The notes below the pieces were generated by a model. That model was not told the DNA's origin. It was given only the letters and a program-made list of their open reading frames with translations, and ran no database searches. A stretch of DNA of 64,000 bases from Kingdonia uniflora (taxonomy: Eukaryota; Streptophyta; Magnoliopsida; Ranunculales; Circaeasteraceae): NCBI GenBank assembly GCA_014058105.1, contig JACGCM010000786.1, positions 186,001-250,000 on the forward strand. Reading direction: 5' to 3'. The first letter of the stretch is position 1. The number at the start of each line of letters is the position of its first letter. Both the position numbers and the translations under genes were made by a program. Below are positions 44,633 to 56,800 of the stretch, one piece after another.

Positions 44633-47552
44633 TCAAAAAAGGGACATATCTGCTGGAGGGCCGTACACTGTGCTCCATGAGTATGGGATGCGCCATCCAA
44701 CTTTCTCCTGGCCTGAAAGAAGAAAGGAAAACATTAGAACCAAAAGAAAAACTTTTTACAGTCGATTATTTCAATGCCCTAAGGTAGAACTAGACCCAAA
44801 AAACAATTATACTCGCTATACATCAAAGAGACATTCAAGGGAGGAAATTTAATCTTATTAACTCAAATTTTGTGTATAAAAACCAATAATTGTTTAATTA
44901 ATGAAATATCATTAATAATATGAAATAAGGTTCAGATTCTCTTTATACAATGTATGTATAGTATGAAGTTGGGATGCGGTTGGTCAACCTATGATGAAGT
45001 ACAATGGGATAAAAGCCTGATATTCTTGAATATCTGAATGCCTTATGTCTTTACACCCCTACACGTGTTAATTCTACCAGAACTTTAAGGATTCTTGTAT
45101 TTGCTTTTGATCATTGAAGTTTAACTTTTCTGCCATTTCCATGTTCATTGTAAGAAGAGAAAAATAACAGAAAGCTGTCCTACTATACATATTAGAAATT
45201 GGCAAACCGTGACACAACTCCATGCAGTAGTTAGCCTATCAACTCATTTACTGGATTATAAACAAGATAGTTCAGATTTTGAATTTTAGAAATTTTCTTC
45301 GAACAAATACATGCGATACTTCTGCGCCTACACTTCTTTTCAATTGCTTTTTTGTTGACATATTGATTATGTTAAAATAAAAATTTCTTCAATGCCTAAT
45401 CATACACCCATAATATCTGAATTATCCAATACATTCCCCAACAGATTTGACACATTCAATATTTCTTTAACAAAATTAGATCAAATTCTCTATTATGTAG
45501 TATAGTTGATGAGAGGACAAAAAGGAAGAAAGCTTACCACAGAGTTTGTTAGGGTTCTTCCCTAGAAGTTTGAGTGCGGCCTCTGCCAACGGGAAAGAGT
45601 CTGATATGTTATCTCCTTCAGAGCAATAGCATAATATGCAAGTGACCTTCAAACCTTTTGCCTGATGACATAACCCAAAATATTGCTTAGGTTCATAAAA
45701 TCTCTTCTTGGATAAAAACTATATAGAATACACTATAATAATAGTTAAGAATAACTTAAATAACCCCCTCCCATCTTATGTTTTGGGATAGACCATTCCA
45801 TGTTGAATAACAGGCAATCCAACTTATGCAGACGATGATTGACAAAAATCTGGAATAATTAGTTCTGTTTAATAATTGACATACCTTGCAACAGGAAAAC
45901 AGTGCAGCAAAAGGCAAACTTGGGTAGTAGTCTTCATCTAAAAGTTCATCTTCAAATGATGAACTTTCTACTTGCAAATTTCCTTCCGCCAAGGCATTGA
46001 GATAGTTCCACCGCTTTTGCATGGGGTTGTACTCAAGTCTTTTCCACCCCAACTTTTCACAATCTTCATCTGTTCCATCGGTATTGATACTTGAAAGGTA
46101 ATATATCTGTGTATTCCTGGGAGTGAATACAATTATGAGCAAAACAATCTCAGATATTATGTGTCGAAATCCTATTGAGCAATTCGACTTGAAGGAAAAA
46201 TGATGATTGGGAAATTCTGTCAATTTGGTAGCCAAAAACTAGTGGAAACGTAAATAACTAGTAATGTCGAAAACAATACCGAACAAAAATAACCTTTTGC
46301 ATGCCTTTCATACTAAACAAAAAAATTCACACCTTAAACGTAATTACACAGCACAATGAAGCATGACTGGATATCGTTAACAAGAATTACTCCCCATATA
46401 CCTTGATTCGTCAATTTTTTGCCTCCGTCCAGAATCTAAGCTAGAAAGCACCACCACATGTTTGCTTCCACTTTTCGCTGCTAAATCTGCCAAATTCGTT
46501 GCAAATTCCATACCCATTCCCTAAAATAAATAATAATATTAGTCTTTTAGCGCAGGTCAGATTACCATCATATCAAATAATTCCTCTACTTGTATGATAT
46601 TATACAATCAATAAGTTAATCGATATATTTCCGAGAATGAGGAGAACCAGTGATCTCCCTTTGGATAAAATAAGTGCTCAAGTTGTGAACGTTAACCACC
46701 TAGCAAGCCTGTGGGATTCTTCTTAGAAACCTCGTCATTTTGAATAACTAATCTTCAGTAAAACTGTAAACTAGTCTCACTTTATTGAGTGTTAGGATAA
46801 TTTGTCACAAACCCCACCCTACAGTTACCGATATTGTTCCCACTTAACCACTGCAGATCTTCAGCAATGTGCGATTTTTCTTCCTAAGAAAAGGCCTCGG
46901 TGACATGTATAGTGAAATCTTAACTCAAGGACCATACACCTAGCAGGATCTTAAGCGATGTGGGACTAAACCATTGGTACTACCATCACCGCTAATGGGC
47001 TAGGCGCCTTTCCAATACCCGCTCAGCGGGGGTATTACATAATTAGTTGTAATATACCGAGTTAAGAAGAGAAAGTATGCATTACCTTCACAACTGGTGA
47101 CCTTTGTTGTATGAGTGTCAATGCATTGGATGAAGAATCATACACTGCTACCAAAACAAGTAAATATAACAGTCTAATATGCGCGTTAGAAACAACATTA
47201 ATAGTTATAGTTATTACCTTCAAGAGGAAGAGCTAAAAGACCATAAGGAAGAGGTCCATAAGCGTTGTTACCAACACAAGGAAGAATAGATGGATCATCA
47301 AGATAACCAATTCTTTGTGCTCCCATAGATGACACTAATAAATCAATTGCTAGTTGCCCTACATTCCCAATCGACAACGCAGGCTGATAATAATAATATG
47401 TCGTTTATTATTAGATGCTGTATTTAGATTTTCAAATAATAATAAATAAAAAAACTTATTATTTTTTTAGAGAATACCAGAATGAGAGTAGACTTGAATT
47501 GTTTCTGTTTCTGTTTCCCTTCTTCTTCTACTTCTTGATGGACCAACTCCAT
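44633..47552 (-). CDS. PAC2: Proteasome assembly chaperone 2
   Basis: Seven exons on the minus strand: 47552-47478, 47383-47218, 47144-47086, 46520-46402, 46116-45885, 45661-45538 and 44712-44633; 284 residues, in frame at every junction. PAC2 (PSMG2 in animals) pairs with PAC1 to build the alpha ring of the 20S proteasome. Family motifs: PALSIGNVGQLAIDLLVSS, GYLDDPSILPCVGN, FATNLADLAAKSGSKHVVVL, IYYLSSINTDGTDEDCEKLG, EDELLDEDYYPSLPFAALFS, LCYCSEGDN and the C-terminal WSTVYGPPADMSLF. The start at 47552 fits the family length; the longer open frame upstream to 47681 is not homologous. Intron 3 carries a solo LTR and the promoter lies next to MITEs at 47780-48096. Confidence 0.95.
46803..47039 (-). 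mobile_element. Solo LTR in PAC2 intron 3
   Basis: 237 bp with TGTCAC..TTACA ends (TG..CA), flanked on both sides by the identical 5-bp sequence TAATT (46798-46802 and 47040-47044). This is a textbook LTR target duplication. It is the reverse-complement relative of 8275-8512. No internal retrotransposon sequence remains, so it is a solo LTR or a TRIM-like short element. Confidence 0.92.
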
Positions 47553-47779
47553 TGTTGATTTTGGTTTCTGAGAGAGCAAAAGTTTCAACTTTGAGAAGGA
47601 AGAAGGGTGTTTCTTCTTGCTTACACTAAAATAGTTGTTTTTTAAAGAACAACGTATGTGAAAAGTCGCATGATTAGGCATTTTTTATATGGCAGATTTT
47701 GATCAAACTTGCCGATTTAGTTGGCGCCTTCCATTTTTCACTAAGAACAACGTATTATTTGACTACTTGTTGTTGCTTA

Positions 47780-47961
47780 GGGGCCATTTGTTTTTTTGCC
47801 TCTAAGTTGATCTGAGTCTGAGACTCTGAAACTTAGATGGCATATTGGGTCTAAGTGGAGAAGGTAGTTTTAAGTGAAAAAATCTAAGTTTGTAAACAGC
47901 CACAGCCACACCCTCAGACTTAGACCTCTGAGTCTGACTTGGTGAAAAAACAAACGCCACC
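47780..47961. mobile_element. PIF/Harbinger-like MITE upstream of PAC2
   Basis: 182 bp; left end GGGGCCATTTGTTTTTTTGC preceded by TTA, right end AAAAAACAAACGCCACC followed by TCA, so the 3-bp duplication has at most one mismatch. Internal GATCTGAGTCTGAG units. Lies about 230 bp upstream of the PAC2 start codon. Confidence 0.8.
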
Positions 47962-47982
47962 TCACATTGCACATGAATGATT

Positions 47983-48096
47983 GGTGCCGTTTATTTTTTT
48001 GTCTGAGTGAGTGTCTAAGTCTGAGTGGTGTCTGAGTGTGTGTCTGAGTCTGAGTGGAATGCTGAGTTCACTTAGACAAAAAAAACAAACACAACC
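47983..48096. mobile_element. Very short MITE, same superfamily
   Basis: 114 bp with inverted ends GGTGCCGTTTATTTTTTTGT and (at the right) AGACAAAAAAAACAAACACA followed by ACC. The interior is mostly TCTGAGT units. The target duplication is not clear. Confidence 0.6.
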
Positions 48097-48295
48097 AGCT
48101 GAGCTGAGTGCTTTGGAGTGTTTGCTTTTTCGTCTGAGTCTGAGAGTGTCTAAAAAACAGTTAAAATAGACAAAGACCAAAATACCCCTACTAGTTTATA
48201 AGGAACAACCCCCACTATTCATCACCAATGCCACCGCTGCCACTACCACCACCACCCATTCGTCAGCAATGTCAACACCACATATACATAACAAA

Positions 48296-48493
48296 ACAAA
48301 AATATATAGAAAAAAACCTGTATATATAACAAACAAAAATATATAGAAAAAAACTTGTATATATAGCAAACATAAATTCATAGAAAAGAACCTGTATATA
48401 TAGCAAACATAAATTCATAGAAAAGAACTTGTATATATAGCAAACATTAATTCATAGAAAAGAACTTGTATATATAGCAAACATTAATTCATA
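48296..48493. repeat. 37-bp minisatellite (about 5.4 copies)
   Basis: The unit ATAAATTCATAGAAAAGAAC plus TTGTATATATAGCAAAC repeats head to tail with drift across the array: ACAAAAATATATAG variants on the left, CATTAATTCATAG on the right. Confidence 0.92.
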
Positions 48494-48595
48494 AATACCT
48501 AAAATCAGTTCATCATAACATTGGTTTGAAGTTAATACAAATAAGGCAAATATCCGAATAGTAAAAGTTATTACAAATACTAAAATCAGTTCCAA

Positions 48596-48915
48596 TCAAC
48601 TTAAAATAGCTTCAAGGAAAGCAACACGCTGATTAGCCTCAAGCGTCAGAAACATTGACCTGTAACTGTCTGAGTCTTTCAAACCCAAGAACTTCGAACT
48701 CTTGAAAAATAATGCATTATCTATTTCATATGAACTGACCATCTCCTGCAATATCATCCCAACTTTAGTACCGGTGCCTTCATTGCTAGCAGAAGTAGAA
48801 CTTGCTCCTTGGGCATTGATTGCAGCTACCAGAGAATGGACAAACTCCTTTGCTTCCAATGGTTGAAATGTCGCAGCTGATCTTCTTCGTTTTGATTGAG
48901 TTTCTACAACATCTC
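48596..48915 (-). pseudogene. Myb/SANT-like transposon accessory protein, C-terminal exon
   Basis: After an acceptor (TTGCAG at 48916) the frame reads a basic patch (QSKRRRSAATFQP, probable nuclear signal), then KEFVHSLVAAINAQG and the end block ALFFKSSKFLGLKDSDSYRS with FLTLEANQRVAFLEAIL. This layout matches the C terminus of the Myb/SANT-like proteins that plant PIF/Harbinger elements encode next to the transposase. The family link is an inference from pattern; the N-terminal Myb domain was not found with confidence. The exon itself is open. Confidence 0.5.
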
Positions 48916-50082
48916 CTGCAATTCACATAATCCTCTACAAAACATCTTTCCTAAATAGATGGAAAAGGCATCCTTCCCAAACTTTAACTTATCACCAATC
49001 CCCTACTAATGCTCTTCCTAATTTTCAGGTTTATAAACAGAATGGATTACAGACATAAATTGTAAACATTATTAATCTATATCAAAATTATACTAAAATG
49101 CATTCAGCACAAATCCCATATTCACAAAGTTAGAACTTACCAGTAAAGCAGGATATGGTTCAAACTTATCCAATCCCCAAACTTTCCCAGTTAAAGGCTC
49201 TGAAAGCTGAAATCAAACAATTCAAATGTAAGCTTCGACTGGTCTCGACATAACTGTATCAGCTTGACAAATAGGCAAATCAGATGGATATACAAACAAC
49301 ATATACATTAACAAATGGATATACATTAGCAACATAAACAGAGGTCTGAAGTTGCTAACAGTTGCCAAACAAATGGATATACAAACATATGAATATACAT
49401 TAACAGCATAAACAGTTGCTAACAGTTGCATATAGTTGCTATACATTAACAGAAAATGGATGGAAAAAATGGATATACATTAACAGAAAATGGATGGGAA
49501 AAAAAATAGCAATAACAGTTGCTAACAGTTGTTAACAGTTGCATAAGCGTAACAGTTGCTGCATATAGGTGAGATGGAATCTTTGGATCATTTGCTCATC
49601 CAGGCAAATGTTGCTTCATTATCAAACTATATGGGTGAGTTTATGAATTCTAGAGCACTTCTTGAGATAAAGCTGTTCCACAAAAGGTAACAATATTTTG
49701 ATTGATAGCCTATAAACAGTAATCTAATAGACATGATCAGCTACAGTTGCATAACTTGCTTTTAATTAAAACAACTGCAAGACCATGTATCATCAAAAAA
49801 ACCACTTTCAGCATCAACCAAAAATGATAACTAGAGAATAACTGCAAGTTACAATGCCTGCATTTCAAGTTAATATATCTCTACTGATTTGCCTACATAT
49901 TACTATTTCTGGAAGAAGAAAAAACGTTGTTAGTTTCATTGATGATCAGTGTCTTTATCATGAAGAAAAAACGTTGTTAGTTTTACAACAGTCCATATGC
50001 TTGGTGGGATTGTTAGAAGTTCTAATGGCAGTGGCTTGTTTGCTTTTAATGGAGTTGAAGCTAGTACCAACAAACACATAAA

Positions 50083-50235
50083 CCATGAAATCAAACACAT
50101 AAACCCAATTCTTCAAAACTCAATTCCTCAAACACATAAACCATGAAATCAAAACACAAACACATAAACCATGAAACCAAAAAAACCCAATTCCTCAAAA
50201 CCCAATTCACAACAAACACATAAACCATGAAATCA
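50083..50235. repeat. Minisatellite of ACACATAAACCATGAAATCAA units
   Basis: The phrase CACATAAACCATGAAATCAA recurs four to five times, interleaved with CCCAATTCCTCAAAA. It lies within the 48115-50613 element. Confidence 0.85.
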
Positions 50236-50613
50236 AACAACAACAGCAATCAAAAGGGAGAGATAATTAGGGTTTGCGATGATAAAGATTAGACCTTGAG
50301 TTGTGTGTTGAGTACTTCCAGCTCAGTTCAGTTCAGTTCAGTGGGGTTTGTTGGGGAGATGGAGGAGATTGGGGTTCGTTGGGGAGAGCTGCGTCTGGTT
50401 TTTTTGTCCTGAACAAATTCATTTGAGGTTTGCTTGTAATTTTCAATTTTGTTCAAGGGCAATTTGGTCCTAAAAATTAAACTCAGAACATCTCACTCAG
50501 CTGACTTATTGGAGTGAGAGGAAAAACAAACGCGTCTAAGTGGTTACAGTCAGCCCAAATCTCCACTCAGACTCAGACGGCTGAGTGGAGTCAGCCAAAA
50601 AACAAACGCAACC

Positions 50614-50826
50614 TAACACTTCTTATTCAATGTACTCATTTATTGTAAAAGGAAAAGGTTATAGCTAGAAATTAAATTTAGGAGCTCATGTTTTGTATGA
50701 AAAATTTACATTAGTGAGTAAATAAAAAAAACATCACAAATTTACATACAAGAGACTACATAATTCATTCCTAGATACAAAATTGCAAAATTGTATTTAC
50801 AACAGAACAAGTGAAAGAAAACAGCC
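50614..50826. other. Spacer and VPS13 3' UTR
   Basis: AT-rich, no gene. Confidence 0.5.
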
Positions 50827-53800
50827 TCATTCGCCATCTTTCTTTTCAAGAAGACTCAACAAAAACCCGCTAACTATTCTTCTTGCTATCGCATTGGGAA
50901 TGCAGCGGCACAGCCGTCCATCAATATATGCAACTATACCAGAGAGCACAAACTTCCGAACTCCCCTTTTCATGTTGAGCTTCACTGTTTGCTTTTCGTC
51001 CGAGGAAGAGGATGTGGGAACAATTGACTTATCGTCATTACCCTTCCGCTGTACTATGCCCTTCAATTTCATATCAACCATGAACTTAAAGACTTGTTTC
51101 CTCAGTGTTCGGATTGCAAAACTCACAAACAGGTGTTCCCATAATGTTAGAATTGTTGGTCCAATCTTCCATTCCTGTAGGAGTATCACTTGGTTAGAAA
51201 AGATAAATATTATAATTGACAACTTATGCTAAGGAGGTTTTACACCTAACAGAATCCTGCCAATAACACGCATACATGCCGGGCGAGCCTGGAATTTGTC
51301 CTGCTTGTCAGTAACTGGGGTTTGGTGCGGGATCCCCAAAGACTTATTTAAGAATATATAAGAGGTATCTTACTTCTTTCCCCCTTAACCTAATGTCTAG
51401 TAGGCCGACTTTGAGAAACATTTCTCAGATTGTGATGCATTTAGCAACCTATGGGTTATAATAGGATATATAACCCATATATCTTTTTAGATGGCACTTT
51501 TTCCACAGATTTTAATATAATGGAAAATTTCTTGTTATAGATCATTTATGACAGCATCTAGAAGAATATTTGTTAAATATCGCAAAAGGTTAATATTAAC
51601 ACATGAGCGAGAGAAATACTTACATTTTCTCCTCTCAAATAGCGCAATGGATGAGAAGACGTTGATAATTCTCCTTTCAACAGTGCCTTGCTTATGAGGA
51701 AGCCTTTCACACGGTCCATGATTTCATTTATGAGTGAATTACTTGGTGGTAGGTTTTTTAGGATAACCTGTAAAAATATAATTAACTTGGATGAAAAATA
51801 AATATCGAATTATGAGAGGCCCAAAAGGCTTTAAGATGTTGCCCAAAGTTTCCCCTTTTGACTACCGTCAACTACTCGTGCATAATTTTCAAAATTCGCT
51901 TTTGACTTTAATGTCTAATTTAGATTTTGACCAACACGTGAGTCGTTGAAGAAGTTAACTTCAATCTACAAAGTGCATGCAGTGAATGTTTACGTGTATT
52001 GCCTGAAATTCTACTGACCTGATTATCAATGACTCTCACTCTTAGATATTCTTGTTGATATACTGAGTCCAACATAGCTTGCAGGTATCCCTCAATATAT
52101 AACTGCATCACAATAGACGTATAGAGAGAATGAACAGAGACAAAGTCCAATATGATGCATCAAAGCCTTATAGAAACATCTTACATTTCATGTCTTTCAT
52201 TGGGTTTACAACCAATTCGTTCAAGCGAATGGTTATATAACATAAAATCAAATAGGGGAACGAATGTATTCAACCAACCATACTACAATCATTGGACATT
52301 TAGGGTACCCTCAACCAAAGACATCAGAGAGTTACTTTGTGCCATTGAATAAACAATTTACCGCGTTCCCCAAGTGCCTAGAGGTTTTCTAATCCATCGA
52401 CTTGGGTGAAGAGAGCAAAACAAATGATTAATTTAACAACCTTGAGTAAAGAGAGTAAAAGTAATGATTACCAAAACCAACGGGACAAGCCACAGTTGAT
52501 TCTTTCTTTTCTTCGACCACTCTCCTTTCTCTTTAAGTGCAACAACAGTAGTAATAGATTAGAGGGAGGGGTATTTCCGTAACAGCAAAAAAGATGTATT
52601 GGGTCGTTTACGGCTCAACCAACAGTACTACTGGCTTGGTGCACCTCTTTACAATAGTACAAATCTACATACAAAACAAAAAATTTATGAAAGTATTACC
52701 TCGTCAGCCCCGGGACTCTGATCCAGTTTGATTTTTCTATCTGGACCACCCTCCATAACAGCAGTCCCCAAAAGTGATGGCTCCATCGCCAGTTTCAGTA
52801 TTCCTTGGTGAAAGCCTTTCAGCTGATCATAGTAACCAATATAAAAGCAAGAGTGAAAAAAAGAAACACGGTTAACACTTTCCATAAGAAATCTTTCTAA
52901 TAATTCACTAATAGCAAAATAATGCATACAGCTATTTGAGCATTTATCCATGTTTGGCATAGACTGCAGCTAAACAATAGTGTTTCCCCAATAAAATTTT
53001 CTTTTCGCAAGAAAAAAGGCTTAAAATCAATTGTTGTGATTGTATGGAAGCTGCATAAGAAGGAACTTCTTGAGGTAAAAAGCATTTGCATGGCATTTAA
53101 AATACATTATTAAAACTCAGTTTCTTGTCTAGAAGTCTTTGGCATTGAATATTAAATTTGGAAAGCTTGAAGAAATGTGTTGGCAAACAAACTACACTCA
53201 GAGAAAGAACAAGAATCATAGTACCATTCCATTAAAACCGTTTGCTTCTGCTCCCCTCAAAACACAGTCGGAAATTTCGGTGACAGCAGCGAAAAGTACA
53301 TTTGACCCTGCTGTTTTCACCTGCAGAACAAATCATAAATCGGATGTACATGTAGTTTAATGGAAAACTTATGAGCATATTTAGGACTATAAAACTTACA
53401 GTTTTCCCCAAATCGCCAAAATAACGTTTAGTTCCTGAAAACCCTTTTTTGTCAATACATTTGCTGATGAATTTGAACATACCTGTTAACATGAAATGTA
53501 TAAATCAATCAATAAAAAGGAAGGTGCTAGTTTTGAACTTTACTCGAAATGGCAATGGCCTTCACAAAGCAATAAACTAGGAATACGGAAAAAAAAAAAA
53601 AAAAAATCTAGCTTCATGTTGGGCACTGTAATGGCTTTAATGTGGAGCTGCAGCTAGAGCATCTTGTCAATGATTAAACAAAATATAAAGAAGGAAATCT
53701 TAAACCTAATGTGAGTCCAGGCAGATTGACAACGCCACTGGAAGGATCAAAAAAGACATCCAAAGAGGAAAAAGCTGAGTCATCAAAGATAGAAGCAAAA

Positions 53801-56800
53801 GCCGGCGGAAGAAGTGGACTTCCTTTTGCAATGTAGACAGCCCTCGTGCCATACCTAGAAAGCCACTTAATATTATAAGCCAACATTAATAAATGAAAGG
53901 ACATTTTGACTTTGATACACAGTACAAAATCAAATTTAGACTTACCCCCACCCCAACCAAATATTTTTACTTAGCCTCAATATTATATGGCCTTCAAAAA
54001 ATTTGGGGGCTTAAATTGTATAATCATATAATAAGGATCAAAATTAAAGTATCCCTACAAATTATGAGTAACCAATAAGAGATAAGTAGAATTCCAAAAG
54101 TTTGAGGTGTGAATTCCAATCATATAATGGGATCGAAGTTAAAGTGTCTTTACATAAAAATTGCGAATGAATTACCAAACAAAATACATATTTACCATGA
54201 ATAATGTTGCGCACATTTAATAAGTAATTCCCGCACTGTTACGAGTGCATGAGTAACCAGGATACCATTCAGCTCTACACCCATATTTTTTACAGTAGGG
54301 ATCTGCAACCATTTGTAAGACATAAAATCGTCAGTTGCAAAATTTAAATCCCAGTTCTACTATAACTAACACAAACAGGGACTTCAATGACACCTTTATC
54401 ACACTATGCAATAATGACCTCAACGTCTCTTGAGATGAGCTATAGTTTGAGTCTGAGCTTCCTGGGAGAAAACTTGCTCCAATCTTGTAAAAGCATATAA
54501 GATACAGTTTCAGTAATTGACAAAAGAAACAGTTTTGGATTAACTTTTTCATGATGAGATGAAACAACAAACCTTAATTGGATGGATCTCAAAATGTCTA
54601 AAGTAAAACTGTCGACTTCGAGTATTTGAGTCACTGAGGGATGTTCTCCAAAATGGAACAAGCCTCATTAGTGTTTCCTCGTCAATGTTCAAATCAACTG
54701 GCTGCATGTAAACAAGTATAAAATGACATTCAAATATAAACAAGAAACAAAATATATAATCATCAGATCCAGATTTTGAGATATATCAAAATATTGGCCA
54801 TCATTATGACGTATGGTCGATTTTGAACCAATAGCCATTAGTAAGTTTCGAACTCCATCTTGTCTGCACTTGTATGTATATCTGTCCTTTATCCCAGTGC
54901 CAATTATCGTTACTTCAATACTTATTAAAATTAACAGAATTACTTGTATGGACATATATAAGACTAAATCCATAAATGTACCACCAGAAATTACCTGCAA
55001 AATGATTGAGAAGAATTGAACTTGTTTCACATTGGAATTTGTTGAAAGTACAACAAAGACAATCTGCAGTACATTCTCATTCGTGCTTGAGTAGTCCAAT
55101 TGGTTTCTGCGAAGCATTGCAGAAAAGGGAGCTCCAGTCCATTTTTCATCCACAATAAGAGACTGCATAATTTATAAGTTTGGTAGAATCAGAAAGAGGA
55201 TAGAAGTCAATAATTAAACAAGAAAACACATCTACTAGTACAATGTTTTTACAATAAGCATCTAAACATTTCATTACCTGTATCCGAATCTGATTATAAT
55301 TATTCTGATCGGTAAACACTGAGTCCAGACTAATGTTTCCAAGCCTCGCAACTATGATCGGAGAATAACATGTAGATTCATTCGGATCTTGATCCTTTAT
55401 CAAATATAGAATGAAAGAAAAACATCAAAGATGTGAAATGAAGACATTGTTTGATGAAAGCAGCAGTTTACACGGCATAGAAATGTAACATGGGAACCTA
55501 ATGATTATACTGGACGAAGAGCTTATATCATACCAGTAGTTATAAAAGTTGCAGAATTGAAAACAAAGCATAAAAAGACGAGAAAGCAAATAGTTAAGTG
55601 GAAACAACAGATATCAAAGTTCAAGCCTAGGAAAATAAAAAGGTCATGAGGAGAAATAATGGAATCCTGTTGAATATGAAATGTGGAAACAACAGACTCT
55701 CAAGATATATATTTTATATGATATAGCCTTGGAAAAGCGTCAAGGCACATACACTAACACGAAGATGCTAAGGATAAATCTATTTTCAAATCGACACATT
55801 AAAACTTGTGGGCAGCTAATATAGGATTATACCCATGGTGCACTGCAAAAGTTGCACATATGAAAAAAAAATATCAGTGTTTTGCTCCTTGATGATCCCT
55901 CCCAACTGGAAAAACAATAACTCGGATAAAAAAAATTGGACTAGTTTGTAACTTTTTCATCACCCTTAGAGAGTGCATTTTACATGTGCTTGTGGAGATA
56001 TTTGATATTGATATTGATATTGTGAAAATAAGGAAGCAGCATGAAGAAATCTTCAATGAAATTGACATTTATTGGTAACCTGATTTTTATTCTCCATTAA
56101 GTGAATTGAGAAGAATGAAACTCTAAGCTGAATCCTGGAACAGGGCACAATTAAATTTCTCTTCTCCTGGCGACCATGAAATTCAGAAATACGTAGAACC
56201 CGCGTAGGACCGTCTGCATATACTTCATACCCCAATTTTAGCCTCTCTAAACCAAGTGTTTCATCCTTGGTTCTTCTTTGCGCTCCTTGTTTCATATCTA
56301 CAGGTAAATCAAGTGCCAACCCTCTCTGCTGCCTCACTTTAAACAAAGGTCTCCACGCACACACCTTGTCCATGTTAATTTCACGCAACAGATTCATATC
56401 TACAAAACTCAACAAACATGAAAATTACGATAATTGCTTTGTATGTCCTCTCAACCTAGTTGTGGCTTTTACTACTGAGTAACAGATTTACACATGTTAG
56501 ATGTCAATCAGGTTATCTGCCTGACTTGAAAACAAGCATTTACCTAGGCTAAGAGACCCACTCCCAAGACACAATCCGATGACTTAAAAGAGAAGTATAT
56601 GATCATGTGATGCATATCTATTACACATGCAAGAATGGTGTTCTCTAAGTCTCAGACCCCTTTTTCTTCATTTTTCTTATTCGCTCCTCTTCTGAACATC
56701 AACAAATGGAATTCCGAAGAAATGGGAGTTGCAAGGAGGTGAACTATGTATACAAACTACAACTACATTTTTTTCAGGAAGTTCACTGATGATACAAGGA

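Larger units (their letters stand above)
48115..50613. mobile_element. PIF/Harbinger-like element of about 2.5 kb with a Myb/SANT-like ORF
   Basis: Left end GGAGTGTTTGCTTTTTCGTC then TGAGTCTGAG; right end CTGAGTGGAGTCAGCC then AAAAAACAAACGCAACC. These form inverted termini of the same type as the nearby MITEs, followed by TAA at 50614-50616. Inside are a minus-strand Myb-like C terminus (48596-48915), tandem repeats, and a possible 5' leader at about 50280-50400. No DDE transposase could be recognised. It may be a larger, partly degraded relative that the short MITEs derive from. Confidence 0.6.

Noticed and set aside
47553..47681. N-terminal extension of PAC2 starting at 47681
   Set aside because: The frame is open, but the residues do not resemble the family and the methionine at 47552 fits the usual start.
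50783..51232. Plus-strand ORF of 149 codons
   Set aside because: It is the antisense shadow of the last VPS13 exon (50827-51174).
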